64,000 nucleotides of DNA from Cunninghamia lanceolata (lineage: Eukaryota; Streptophyta; Pinopsida; Cupressales; Cupressaceae), in NCBI GenBank assembly GCA_027924645.1, contig BSBN01001752.1, forward strand, positions 11,364,001-11,428,000. The letters are read 5' to 3'. Below, one piece after another: positions 32,348 to 43,885 of the stretch. The position numbers were made by a program, and so were the translations under genes. The notes beneath the pieces are model-generated. The model saw nothing but the letters and a program-made list of their open reading frames with translations. It did not search any database and was not told the DNA's origin. The first letter of the stretch is position 1. Each line of letters begins with the position of its first letter.

Positions 32348-33156
32348 TGTATACGCCTAAAAATGACACAAATCATCCTAAATAAATATTCTAAATATTT
32401 ATTCCCTTCTTCTATTAATTAAATAAATATTCTAAATTTATTTAATCGAGTCACTGTTCCATAATTAAACAAATTCTATTTATTTAATTAAAATCCTTCC
32501 ATTCGTCCTTCACAATTAAATAATTATAAATTATTTAATTAAGCCTAATTCCTCTATCCTAAAGTTCTAAATTCCAAAATTCCACATCACCTCTACACCT
32601 CACCTTTTTCCACATCACCTCTACACCTCACCTTTTTCCACCTCACCTTGTCCACCTCATCAGGTTGCACATGTAATTAAATATATTTAATATTTAATTA
32701 TCTTATTTTCCCTCACCCACATGGCCTATTTCTTCTCCAATCAGAGGTCAGTTAACCAATCAATCAAGTCTATTAACTAACCTGTCAGTTGAGTCAAATC
32801 CTCAATCAACCCAGTCAGTTCCACAATCCACTCTTCTAACTGATCAATCAATTCTGTTAACAGACCAGTCAAGGGAGTTAACTCTCCAATCAGTTTTGTC
32901 ACATCCCACCTTTCATGATGGAGCTGGGACACTTGTCACATTTCCACTGGTTGCACATTCCTCAACCATCCTCAACCGTTGATCTTCATATCTTCTCTCA
33001 ACCGTTGATTCCTATTCCTCCAGGTCTATAAATGAAGCTTCATCCCTTCATTCTAATCATCCAGGCTTTTGACATCGTTACTCTACAGAAATATCACCAG
33101 CGCGCCTTTGGCACCCATTGGTCACCTACAAGCTTGAGATCACCATTGTTGCATTG
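32348..33156 (+). repeat. LTR2, truncated at its 3' end
   Basis: Matches the first 809 bp of LTR1 with very few changes (for example at the TCTATTAAC and CCTCCAGGTC sites), then switches without spacer to the pol sequence equivalent to 26762. The last 256 bp of the LTR are missing. Confidence 0.95.
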
Positions 33157-33508
33157 AGGTCTCATCTCAGACGAAGAGTACAGAGTCACCAGACTGCAAG
33201 AGCTAGAATTGCTAGAGGAACGACGCCAGAAAGCTTTTGACCATCTCAAAGCCTATCAACAGATGATGTCAAGAAGCTACAACCACAAGGTTAGACCGAG
33301 ATGCTTCAGGGTTGGGGACCTCGTCCTAAAAGAGAACCCTCGCAACCAGCAGGACAGAGAAAAGAAAGGTAAGTTCGAGCCTAACTGGCTTGGACCCTAT
33401 GTAATTGTAGCAGCTTATGGATCGGGGGCATATCAGTTGGCCACATCGGAAGGTGAGTTGTTTGATGATCCAATCAACAGCATGCACCTTCGCAGGTTCT
33501 ATACCTAA
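33157..33508 (+). pseudogene. pol: Truncated Tat integrase C-terminus, second unit
   Basis: Equivalent to 26762-27113 with few changes (DDPINS for DDRINS). It retains the ~117 C-terminal residues ending LRRFYT and a stop, with no start or catalytic core. It is the left edge of the internally deleted second unit. Confidence 0.93.
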
Positions 33509-35666
33509 GAGAACCCCAATGCAAGGGGGCACAATAAAATCAAAAAAATCATAAAATCCAAAAAAAAAAAAAAAAAAAAAAAAAAAATCGTCCTTTGGTG
33601 AAAACCTGGCAATCAGGCGCCTTGGATAGGTATCATGGGGAAAACCTGGCAATCAGGCGTCATGTTACTTTCTAGCTTCTCGTGCAAATAAAAGCAAGTG
33701 ATGAAAACCTGGTAAACAGGCATTACTTATGACAAACCGCATTCTCCATCTTTGGGAATCCAATCACCTTGAGCCCATTCTCTCTCTATTTTCCCCATTC
33801 GACCCATATCCATCCCACAGTAAACACTTGACAGTTACCTATCATGGCTTGATACTCAGCTTGTGGCCTTATCAACCAAGGTTTTGTCCCATACCGTCTC
33901 CTCGCAGTAAGCCTAGTGTAGTGTCTCTCGTTAGTGTCTGTGGTCCGCATCCGTGAACTACGTTGCCTCTGCGCCGTCACGTAGGCAAGGCCATTATTCT
34001 AATGCGCCCCCGAGGCTTCCATCTCTCCCGAAGTCCCATTTGTCTCCCCTCTTGTCTTCATTCTTGTCGTCTTTCTTCTAGTCCATCCATGGTCCATTAG
34101 GGTTTACCCCGAACTACGTTGCCTCTGCGTCGTCACGTAGGCAAGGCCATTTAGCAATGAGCCCCCGAGGCACTAGGTCAGTCCCTTAGGGTCCGTCTTC
34201 TCAATAAGGATTGTGCAACCTTCTCATCAAGTAAGCAAATGCAAGCAAACAACCGCGCTTCAAGCAGAAATCTTGACTGTGAGCATCTTAACCTATCCAA
34301 TGCAAAGCAAATACCCAAGGTCTTCTAAATGATTTTATGCAAATTAAGGCAAGAAATAAACACATATCAACGCAAATATGCTTTGTAGACCAGAAACAGG
34401 GTTAAGTTACAGAGTCTTGATTTTTGCTGTCATACCCTACTATGCTACTCAAGGATGCCAAAAGCTAGAGATGCTATGATGGGGGCATGATTACTTTCTT
34501 TGTTTGCTATTTGGGGATTAAACTTTAGTAATGTGAAGCCTTGTCTTAGGACGTGATCGGCAAAAGATCACCGAGGACATCAAAGGTCTAACATGAACGG
34601 GGGCAATCCTTGCTTGTTGAAACGCAAGAGGTACTCAGGTCATCTAGATTCAATTTTGACTAGATGCTTGTCTTAACTTGCTAAATCACAATCCATGTAA
34701 GCGATACTCAGGTCATCTCGGTTCAATTATACCTCGATGCTTGTATTCACTTACAATATCTCAGAAAAATACCAAAAACAAAATGCCCAATGATGAAATA
34801 AAGCAATCTCAAAGCAAAGCATCCGTCCTATATCCATACACCCATCCATACAATCCTCATTATTCAGACTATGCAGAGTAACGATATCAAGAAAAGTTCC
34901 TACGTCATTCTTTCGCAACCATCCCTCTATCCATCATGTCATTCTTCTGTCGATAGCGTACATTTGGACATCACAAAAACAAGGCATCTAGGAGCATATC
35001 ATATCATTAGTAGAAACTAGTCATGCACATGATTAGGTTAGTAGCATACATCATCCAATGCATTAGGTCACCAATACATTTGCATCACATCTTAATCTTA
35101 AAAGCCTAGAAAATCAAACAACATAGCTAAGTACATCACATATATAGTTACATCACCCCATAGTACTCATGTTACAAATGCATACATTCAAAGCATTACA
35201 TCATATAAATATCCAGTAGCATATCTATACCACATCATAACATAGAAATCATGTTCCATACACACATCTGCATTAGCTCATTTACACATATCTATACAGC
35301 ATCATAACATAGAAATCATGTTTCATATACGTACATTTGCATCATCACAAGAACATCATATTAACTTTGCATTCATTTGTCACATTAAATCATATAGACA
35401 TCATATAGCAGCATATCAAAGTATTTCTCATATAGCATCATATAAACCATCTAACTATGCAATAGAACCACATCATGCAATAGAAGTAATCATCTCATAA
35501 ACGCATGCAATAAATACACAAAGCTACATCATCATCCATACTATCATATACAAGGATGTCCAAATGTACAATATCACCATCTCTCTCAAAATCAAAGTGT
35601 CATATACAATATACGTCTAAATAGACGGTGATACATGTCCCAAAATATACAAAATCTGGTCTCTGA
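33509..35666 (+). repeat. Second copy of the post-pol 3' region
   Basis: Near-identical repeat of 27114-29262, including the poly-A run (33560-33587), three CCTGG..CAGGCG motifs, two pseudoknot-like repeats and the CATCATATAG-rich part. No gene. Confidence 0.93.
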
Positions 35667-37590
35667 CTACCCCTGCGGCTATGAGCCACCACTGCCGGCT
35701 CCTGACTGCCGAGGTCCCATGACAGATGCCCCTGACTGGGATGGACCTGCTCTGTGAGCCACCCCAGACTAAGTCCTGAAACTCCCTGCCCTCTGGCTCG
35801 CCGACACGGCACCATGGTACAAGCCTCGGTAGTACTGTACCTGCTGCTGTGCTCTGGCTAGGTCTGTCTGTGCCTGTGCCAACTGCGTCTGCAACTGGCC
35901 TACCTGTGCCTGTGCCTGCTGCACCTGCCCCACCAAAAATGTACTCGCTGCATCTGTGCCCATGGCAGCTACTGCTGTGTCCCTCTCTACTCGGATCAGA
36001 CGTACCCGGGCATCTGCCATGTCTCGCTCGCGAGTCAAGCCAGCGATCACTGCTGCATCTGTATCTCGCATCCTCTCCACTCTCCTCAGCTGTGCCTGCA
36101 GCTCCCGCACCTGTCCTCTCAGGCTGGCTATGGTCCTGTCGTGTGCCTCACCCTGCACTGGCCCCTGTGCTGCCTTTGCCTGTCCTAGCCCCTGTTGCTG
36201 GGGCACCTGCTGCTGGGACACCTGCTGCTGTGGCACCTGCTGCTGTGGTACCTGCTGGGGTGGTGGCATCTGTGCCTGCTGCTGTCCCTCCCCCTGTCCT
36301 GGCACTGCCTGCCCAGCCCGGTCTATCCTCCTCCGCTGCCTCGGCCTCTCTGCAGCTCGGCCACCACGTCCTCGTCCTCCTCTAGCGGCCCTCCACCCTG
36401 GACCAGCCTCTCCCTCCTCCTCTGAGTCCGCCTCGTCGATACGAGGCACCAGCATACCAGGTCCTGAATATCTCAGAAATGGATGTGCAGTAATCCAATC
36501 CTCATACTCCTGTGTCACCCCAGCATCTGCAATCTCTCGCCTCATATCCCATGCCACATAAGGCAACTGCTGGAACTCTGCCAGAGCCTCCTCGTAAGAA
36601 GCCATCGGCCCCCATCGGACCCTCTCTGCATGTGTCCGTGTAAACATGGCCTGTCCCTGCGGCATGCCCTGTCTCCTGCCGAACTGTCTCAGTACTCGGC
36701 CCACCGTCTGCCTCTCCAAGATGTGCCGTGTCTGGCCTATCAGCCACCTAGTCTGAAAGCAAAAGGGCAGCTCATCTCCCTCATCGTCCCAAGGCTCGCA
36801 GTCCAGATATGGTCGCCAGACGACCACATCTATCCCATCCAGCGTATGCCTCCGATACTCTAGCTTCCCCAGCCTGTGCTGGGAAATCACTCCTGCGTAG
36901 CCATAGCTGTACGGCTCTCCCCTCTGCCTAGCAAAAACACATATCGGCCTGGTCACCGCTATGTGCTCCCACAGCCAAAACTGTAACAGCAGCACCCCAG
37001 CCGATAGACTCGTGCTGCGGTGGTACACCACCTGATGCATGTCGTGGTATAGGTGAGCTAGCACACAAGGTCCCCACGCGTATCTAGTGCCCTCAGTCAC
37101 CATCCGCTCCATAATCCTGCCCCATCCAATGGGGAACCCGTGCGATCTCCTGTCAGGGCATACAACGCCCGCAATCAGTCCAGCCACGATCCCGGGGAAG
37201 TAGTCGTAGCAGTCATAGATATCCTGCCAAGGGATGACCTGTCCCGCCAGCTCGGGATCGTCGAATACTCGCTGACACTCGGCGAGTCCCACGTCCCGCT
37301 GTGTGTCGTACTCCACCAACTCGCCTACCACGGGCAAGTGCAGTATCCTATAAACGTCCTCCAACATCACGGTCATCTCTCCAGTAGGGAAGTGGAAGGT
37401 CCCGTCCTCGCTGTGGAATCTCTCCACGGCAGCTGTTAGCAGTCCTCGGTTCGCCCGCACCTCGGGCATGAAGCAAACATAATCTAGGCCCATGGCACCA
37501 AGCGCCACCCTGTCAGCCTCCGTCAACATATGTCTCTGCAATAGAGGCATAGGGAACGTCTCCCTCGACTGCAGTCTCTCGTATCTCCTC

Positions 37591-38186
37591 CTGCAAACAC
37601 GCAAAGCAAGGCGTCAGTCTCAAACCGCATATACCATACTCAACATATCTATTGGACTATATCAACTAAACTTAGCATTTCAAATTGATCAAAACAACAC
37701 ACTACATCTCTTGACTAGATTCCTGCAATCTCGGAGATAGCTCATCGATTCCTGCGTCAAACAGGACGCTAATTGAGTCAGTTTGGCTAAGTAATTTGCC
37801 ATCCCAAGCAAAAGCGCCACTACAGGTGGTAAATGCGCCATTTCTGGTATATGCGCCGCAACAATCGACGTATGCGCCGCTAAATTACGGATGCGCCGCA
37901 GGAAGTCACATATGCGCCACTTCGGCAAATGCGCTGCTACATTTCACGCATGCGCGGCGCAAATACAAAAGCGCCGCTTAATTACGAAAGCGCCGCCAGA
38001 GTGAACACATGCGCAGCTTTCACGCATACGCCGCCGAAACGGGCATATGCGCCGCGAAATCACAAAAGCGCAGCTTCGCGGGGCATATGCGCCGTTCTGC
38101 GTTTCGGCGCATTCATTTCACCTATTTTCTACGAGCATTTATGACACCTAAACTCGACCCTAGGAGAATTTTTTCGAAGCACATAC
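37591..38186 (-). other. Intron of antisense PMD gene, copy b
   Basis: 596 nt with the same GTATGT and TTTGCAG ends as copy a. It includes array 3b (37800-38110), which lacks 78 bp compared with array 3a. Confidence 0.72.
37800..38110 (-). repeat. GCGCAT/GCGCTTTT array 3b, antisense intron copy b
   Basis: Same motifs as 31400-31795. The missing 78 bp in 3b lies between two ACGTATGCGCCGC repeats (31466-31478 and 31544-31556 in 3a). Confidence 0.9.
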
Positions 38187-38360
38187 CGGGGGTCCTGCCT
38201 CTGCTGGCCGCCCGAATCGTCGGACTCGCTCGAATCGATGCTCCTCGCGTGGAATGTCTGCTGCTCTGGCCGCGATGCTGCTCTAGGTTTGCTCTGAGCT
38301 CTCCTTCTCCAATCCAGATCAACCAAGTGTGCAAATGACTATTCTTGTGGACCCAGCTCC

Positions 38361-38368
38361 TATTTATA
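38361..38368 (-). promoter_or_regulatory. TATA box of antisense PMD gene, copy b
   Basis: Minus-strand TATAAATA, same context as 32037-32044. Confidence 0.72.
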
Positions 38369-38657
38369 GCCTCCAAAACCCTAATTTTGGCTAGGTGATG
38401 ACTGTGACTACTTCCCGTGTCCGTTTTTCCTCCCGTTTTCTTCCCGCGTCCCTGACCGCATCCCTTTTCCTCCAACCTATCCTAACCCCTTCCTCGTCGT
38501 GAGATCGTCCGTCTCCAAAACTTTCGCCATTTTTCCCGTCCAATCTCCCGAGGGGGCATCCTATCGTCATTTAACCTACACCAGGGGCAAACTGGGGCAT
38601 GTATCATCATTCAGACTATCAATTTCTTTGAAGCAACGCTGTAAACTGCATTGCATC

Positions 38658-38671
38658 AAAGAGGGGCAAAA
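38658..38671 (+). promoter_or_regulatory. Polypurine tract of the Tat element, copy b
   Basis: AAAGAGGGGCAAAA directly before LTR3. Confidence 0.9.
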
Positions 38672-39736
38672 TGTATACGCCTAAAAATGACACAAATCAT
38701 CCTAAATAAATATTCTAAATATTTATTCCCTTCTTCTATTAATTAAATAAATATTCTAAATTTATTTAATCGAGTCACTGTTCCATAATTAAACAAATTC
38801 TATTTATTTAATTAAAATCCTTCCATTCGTCCTTCACAATTAAATAATTATAAATTATTTAATTAAGCCTAATTCCTCTATCCTAAAGTTCTAAATTCCA
38901 AAATTCCACATCACCTCTACACCTCACCTTTTTCCACATCACCTCTACACCTCACCTTTTTCCACCTCACCTTGTCCACCTCATCAGGTTGCACATGTAA
39001 TTAAATATATTTAATATTTAATTATCTTATTTTCCCTCACCCACATGGCCTATTTCTTCTCCAATCAGAGGTCAGTTAACCAATCAATCAAGTCTGTTAA
39101 CTAACCTGTCAGTTGAGTCAAATCCTCAATCAACCCAGTCAGTTCCACAATCCACTCTTCTAACTGATCAATCAATTCTGTTAACAGACCAGTCAAGGGA
39201 GTTAACTCTCCAATCAGTTTTGTCACATCCCACCTTTCATGATGGAGCTGGGACACTTGTCACATTTCCACTGGTTGCACATTCCTCAACCATCCTCAAC
39301 CGTTGATCTTCATATCTTCTCTCAACCGTTGATTCCTATTCCTCCGGGTCTATAAATGAAGCTTCATCCCTTCATTCTAATCATCCAGGCTTTTGACATC
39401 GTTACTCTGCAGAAATATCACCAGCGCGCCTTTGGCACCCATTGGTCACCTACAAGCTTGAGATCACCATTGTTGCATTGGAGCTCACCTTCATTGCATA
39501 TCACACCATAGCCGTTCACCATCGACTTCCTCCAACAGCTTTTAAAAGATTGCGCTCTCTGAGGGCTCATCTCATCTGCGAAAGGACGATTCGTGATAGG
39601 TGAACAACGGAAGTTTCGAAATGGAAGAGGTTTGCTGTGTTCGTTCATTGTTTATTTAATCTTCTTTGTTTCTCCATTCTGTTGATGTTTGGGTCATCTG
39701 TTATTCATTTGATTGATGCACTATTTTACCCTCACA
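38672..39736 (+). repeat. LTR3 of the Tat composite
   Basis: 1,065 bp, same length and ends as LTR1 (TGTATACGCC to ACCCTCACA). Followed directly by the right GTAAC. Confidence 0.95.
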
Positions 39737-39741
39737 GTAAC
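39737..39741. repeat. Target site duplication GTAAC, right
   Basis: Partner of 16659-16663. Confidence 0.92.
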
Positions 39742-40817
39742 ATTTGCTACCAAAGACTCTAAAATATCTTACAGTAGGAGTAATGCCAAACTAGAGTTCA
39801 TAAGGGGTCTTACTGGTATTGCTTCTGATTTGAACTCGATTAAGAGTATAGACTGCAGTGCTGACAACTTCTCTCCAATAGATCTGAAGAATATTTGCTT
39901 CCATCATCATAGTCCTAGATGCTTCCTGGATGGTCCGGTTCTTTCTCTCCACTACTCCATTCTGCTGTGGAGTCCTCAGAGTAGACAACTGTCTCTTGAT
40001 TCCATATTTCTCACAGAATTCTATGAACTCACCGGATGTGAATTCCACCTCTATTAGACCTTAGACATTTCAACTTTATTCATGTTTCATTCTCTACCAT
40101 AGCCTTGAATATTTTAAATTTCTCAAGAGCTTCTGATTTCTCCTTTAGAAAGGTTACCCACATCATCCAGGAATAGTCATCTATTAGCAGCATGAAGTAT
40201 CTATCACCTTGAATACTTCTAGTTCTTACCAGACGACAAAGATCAATGTGAACTAAGTCTAATAATCTGGTAGAAGACAGTTCCTTGCTTTTGAATGTGA
40301 CTCTGCTCAGCTTACCCAATTGACATTCCTTGCACAAGCTGTTAGTAGGTTTCAACAATTTTGGAAGATCTCTTGCAGCCTGAGTATTGCTTATCTTGAT
40401 GATATTATCAAAATTCACATGACACATCCTTCTATGTCATAACCAACTCTGATCAACTTGAACAAATAAGCATCTTTTACCAGTACCAACCAAGTGGAAG
40501 ATATTACCTTTAGTTTGAGTACTGGATGCAATCTCTATTCCGGATCTTTCAAAGATTTTGCATTTTCCATCCTTGAATCGGAGATCATAGCCTTTGTCCA
40601 CCAACTGTCCAACACTGAGAAGATTGTGCTTCAAACCTTCAACATACAATACATTACCAGTTCTATTTCTTCCATTAAAAGAAATAGTTCCTCTTCCTTT
40701 GATTCTACCAGTAGAATTATCACCAAACTTCACCACTCCTCCTTCATACCTTTCCAAATCTATGAACTTATTCTTGTCACCTGTCATGTGGTGAGAGCAA
40801 CCACTGTCAATGACCCA
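39742..40817 (-). pseudogene. pol: Copia-1 protease and integrase 5' part
   Basis: Minus strand, reading left: the protease active site WVIDSGCSHHMTGD near 40800 with FGDNSTGRIKGRGTI after it; a GAG-pre-integrase zinc region (CHVNFDNI, CKECQLGK); and an integrase core with VHIDLCRL, LLIDDYSW and TPQQNGVVERKNRT, which supply the D, D and E. TAG interrupts near 39812 (TPYEL*FG), and other stops lie around 40435 and 40060. The frame is cut at 39737 by the Tat composite and continues at 16663. Confidence 0.87.
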
Positions 40818-40823
40818 ATCATT

Positions 40824-41333
40824 CTATTCTTCAACTTGGGCAGCCAGAGCTCTTTTTACAACTTTATGATTGATAGATACAGAGGATATTGGTTCTTCTT
40901 CCTTGATTGCAATAAACACCCATTCACTTTCGGATTTGTTTCTTGTCTCTGATTCATCATCTGTTACTCCTTTATTATCATCTTCTTCATGAACATAGTA
41001 ACAATTCTTTTGGAACCTTGATCTATTAGGATTTGGCTTTGAAAATGTTTCCAGACATCTTGAGGCAAAATGACCAATCTTATTGCAGTTAAAACACTTA
41101 AAAGACAATTTTCCTTCATACTTACTGAATCCTCTTGGCAGTCTCTTTGCAATGAGGGCTTCAAGTTGAGCAGTTTCTACTTCTTCTTCTTCCAAGTCTT
41201 TTCTTGCTTTTTCATACCATGACAATTTCCTTGATGAGTTCTCTCTTGGATCAAATCCTTGTTTACCTTTCACAGAGGCATTGGCTTTGAATGCAAATTC
41301 AGTTTTGGGGGGATCATCTCCAAATTCGGTCAT
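40824..41333 (-). pseudogene. gag: Copia-1 gag C-terminal part with zinc knuckle
   Basis: Carries CFNCNKIGHFASRC, a CX2CX4HX4C nucleic-acid-binding knuckle, after an acidic region. It overlaps the end of the upstream gag frame by four bases in another frame, so a one-base loss near 41335 separates them. It ends in a stop just before the protease motif. Confidence 0.88.
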
Positions 41334-41926
41334 TTCAAAACAGCTAATTTGCCAGCCAATTGGTCTCTTGTGACAGTTGTATGGGATCTGAATTCATCAA
41401 TGGCAACAACCTTGATTTTGTAAGAGGTAGGAAGGGATCTGAGAATCTTACCAACAATCTCATTTTCATCCAAGACTCCACCAGAATTTCTAATTCCACA
41501 AACCAACTCATTCACTCTTGGCATAAAAGTGGTAATATTTTCATCATCTCTCATCTTCAATTTTTCAAATTTCCCTTTTAGACTCTGTAACCTTGCACAT
41601 TTAACATACTCGTCTCCTTCATGCAGAAGTTTCAGTTTAATCCAAATCTCATAGGCAGTTGGTAGGTCAATAACATTTGATAGCTTTGAGTCAGTTAATG
41701 TGCTTAGAAGAGCCTCTTTGGTCCGTAGATTATTTTCAGCATCTGTGATTTCATTTAGGGTTGTCGGACCACCCTGTGGAGGTACATATGCTTTTGTTAC
41801 CATGGACCAGTATGCCATTCCCATACACTGCAAGTGACATTTTATGTGACCTTTCCAAAGAGAAAAGTTAGTTCCATCAAACTTCAGACTATCCTTCTTG
41901 TATGACAACATCTTGGATCTCCTCAA
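41330..41926 (-). CDS. gag: Copia-1 Gag N-terminal part (UBN2-type)
   Basis: 198 codons, open. Shows the copia gag signature: LKFDGTNFSLWKGHIKCHL, TAYEIWIKLKLLHEG, RLQSLKGKFEKLKM, then ILRSLPTSYK. This capsid part assembles the virus-like particle. It starts about 30 bases after the primer site. The frame ends early through a shift into the zinc-knuckle segment. Confidence 0.88.
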   Translation of the reverse strand: MRRSKMLSYKKDSLKFDGTNFSLWKGHIKCHLQCMGMAYWSMVTKAYVPPQGGPTTLNEITDAENNLRTKEALLSTLTDSKLSNVIDLPTAYEIWIKLKLLHEGDEYVKCARLQSLKGKFEKLKMRDDENITTFMPRVNELVCGIRNSGGVLDENEIVGKILRSLPTSYKIKVVAIDEFRSHTTVTRDQLAGKLAVLK

Positions 41927-41954
41927 GCGGTTAAGCTCCTTTTAGAGGAACTTA

Positions 41955-41966
41955 GCTTTGATACCA
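41955..41966 (-). promoter_or_regulatory. Primer binding site of Copia-1
   Basis: Minus-strand TGGTATCAAAGC two bases inside the 5' LTR border; initiator tRNA-Met type with one change. Confidence 0.88.
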
Positions 41967-41968
41967 AT

Positions 41969-43208
41969 TGTTAGACTTAGGGCATACAACTGAGAGGGGG
42001 GGTGAATTAGTTGTGCGAAACTTTCTCTATTTAAACACTTGAATCTTCTTTAGTGATTAGTATAATATTAATCATGAACCATAATGCATTCAAATCAAAA
42101 GCAAAAACTTATCAACACATAAGACAACAAGATTTTGACATGGAAAACTTGGTTAAGGGAAAAACCACGGGGTGATTAACCCAAGAATGTATTCTCTGTT
42201 AGAAGAATAGAAAGAACAAAATGGCACATGCCAATTAGGGCTCACTGCCTGAGCACACTACTCACAAGAGGCTCACTGCCTACAAGAGACACACTGTCTA
42301 CAAAAAAATAAGTATCACCTTTATGAACTGGAGAATAACATCTTCAGCATGCTTGAATCAGTTCCATTTAAACCCAAAACTTCTGCTCTACCTTTCTCAC
42401 TTCTCTTCGCTACCACACACTCATCACCATAAGACACACTTCAAAATGACTTCACAATCCCTTATTTATACAAGGCATCAACCTAGGAACAATCATCTAA
42501 GTCGGCAAACACCTACAAGAACATCCGCAAGACGTGTAATACATCCGGTCGGCCAGTCTCAAGAAGAACACCAATATCCATGGTTATTCTTCAAATGCAA
42601 ACTCTAACTTCAATGCGGACCACCAACATGAACTGGACATGATCCAACAATCATCATAACCTTCCCTGAATCACCAAGAACATCCACACTTCATCATCCT
42701 ATTGGAATTCTTCTCTCCTTCATCCGGAGCTTCAAGAACACAGTCTATCATCACTGTCACAAATGAATAGGCTCTTCCAGACCTTCAACCCACGAACCAA
42801 TCTAGTTGATACTTCATAGGAACCTCCTCAACACTCCTTCAAATCTACAGAATAGGATAATAAAATTCTGGATCTCACCAGACCTATCTGTGGCACTCTG
42901 TCACCTCTGAACACTTGCCGGAACCGGTTCTACTTGAGCGACCATAACTTCTTCAGATCTTCAAACGGACCTATGAAAAATTAACTGGAGCATCTCAAGA
43001 CTTATATCTACAAACTCTTTAAACCGCATCCTCTGATCCTCAACCTATTGAGGACATTTACCTTTTTGTCATCACTGTTCTTCACTATTCCTGATTGAGA
43101 CTAATTTTCTCAATATCCTCAGCACACAGCTCATCTAATCCTTCTCATTAATTCAACATGAGTATGTTGACATCAATGACAACATTGGTTAGGCCCATAC
43201 TTGCAACA
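41969..43208 (-). repeat. 5' LTR of Copia-1 (right copy)
   Basis: Pairs with 13112-14350, ends TGTTAGAC and TTGCAACA on the plus strand. Confidence 0.9.
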
Positions 43209-43350
43209 TTTCAAGTATTTCACATCAATCTCTTGGTATCGTTGTTATGTTGTTTCATTGCTTTTACATTTACAGTTTATGTTTCTAACTCTTTCAATTG
43301 ATTCTAGGTTATAATCTGTTTTATGGATTCTAACATGGTATCAGAGCAAG
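43209..43350 (+). repeat. 142-bp border duplication of X, right copy
   Basis: 127 bp matching the end of X's LTR, the primer site TGGTATCAGAGC (43336-43347) and AAG. X's leader continues from here. Confidence 0.88.
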
Positions 43351-43885
43351 TTTTGTAAGGTTAGCTTCTTTGTAGAGATGTTACAAAATCATGTATGCTC
43401 TTCTCTTGCATTTTTTAGAATGATCTGGAGAATCAGAAAGGATTTATGAAGATCTAATTTTTTGAAGCTCAAATCTATCAACCAGCTTGCATATTTTGTG
43501 TTTTAATAAGATATTGCAGGTTGTAGCATGTCTTTACTTGTCTTAGGTAGTTGATTTAGCTTTTGTATGCCATTTTTTGGTTGCTGGGGTCATTTTTTGT
43601 TGCTAAAGGCGTTTGTTTTACATTAGATCCACATCTTATTTACATCACCAAGAAAAATGCCTTCTGGGTTTTGTTCGTAGCATCAAAAAACCATCTGGGT
43701 ATCTTTTATTTTTTGCATGTAGTCTATATATTTTACATAATTGAACTCAGAAAGCTATAGCAGTACCCCTTTCTATTGGCAGTTGCAGATTTGAAGGCAG
43801 TTTTCAAATGCTCCATTCTTTCTCATATGGACTCCGTTTCTCATAATTTTTTTTTGATTTTGGTTTTTTTTGTGCTCTATGTATT
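43351..43885 (+). other. Leader of X, left part
   Basis: Non-coding, T-rich; interrupted at 43885 by element Z and resumed at 50667. Confidence 0.6.

Larger units (their letters stand above)
35667..38276 (-). pseudogene. Antisense PMD gene, copy b, start lost but exon 2 open
   Basis: Second copy of the antisense gene. Exon 2 begins at 37590 and is open for about 600 codons to TAG at 35769, the longest intact PMD frame in the window. It keeps the PMD region, basic stretch, QQQVP linker and coiled coil. Three lesions differ from copy a: the exon 1 start ATG is ATC (38274-38276); two bases are missing near 37573, shifting the frame between exon 1 and PMD; and a TAG at 35769 removes the last ~34 residues (the old stop is at 35667). 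Donor (38186) and acceptor (37591) are retained. No ATG is seen upstream in the shifted frame, so I infer it makes no full protein. Confidence 0.85.
16664..39736 (+). mobile_element. Tat-lineage Ty3/gypsy composite (LTR-IN-LTR-deltaIN-LTR)
   Basis: A 23-kb element inserted in Copia-1's integrase. LTR1 (16664-17728) and LTR3 (38672-39736) are both 1,065 bp and nearly identical; LTR2 (32348-33156) is cut after 809 bp. The full internal region (17729-32347) has primer site, leader arrays, gag-pol, and an antisense PMD gene. The second internal region (33157-38671) starts in the middle of pol and repeats the rest. Dual RNase H domains place it in the Tat group (family knowledge). One GTAAC pair flanks the whole, so it entered as one insertion and was later rearranged, or entered already composite. 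Confidence 0.92.
13112..43208 (-). mobile_element. Copia-1: minus-strand Ty1/copia retrotransposon split by the Tat composite
   Basis: Two ~1.24-kb LTRs (13112-14350 and 41969-43208) begin TG and end CA. On the minus strand the order is 5' LTR (right), primer site, gag, protease, integrase, then the gypsy insertion, then the end of integrase, reverse transcriptase, RNase H, polypurine tract and 3' LTR (left). The LTRs differ by a few percent over the part I compared, so it is moderately old. The repeated AAAGGGGGAG tracts before the 3' LTR suggest a SIRE/Maximus-like copia lineage (inference). No 5-bp target repeat is visible; instead 142 bp of X is duplicated around it. Confidence 0.88.

Noticed and set aside
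13107..43213. 5-bp target site duplication for Copia-1
   Set aside because: TAATC on the left and TTTCA on the right do not match.
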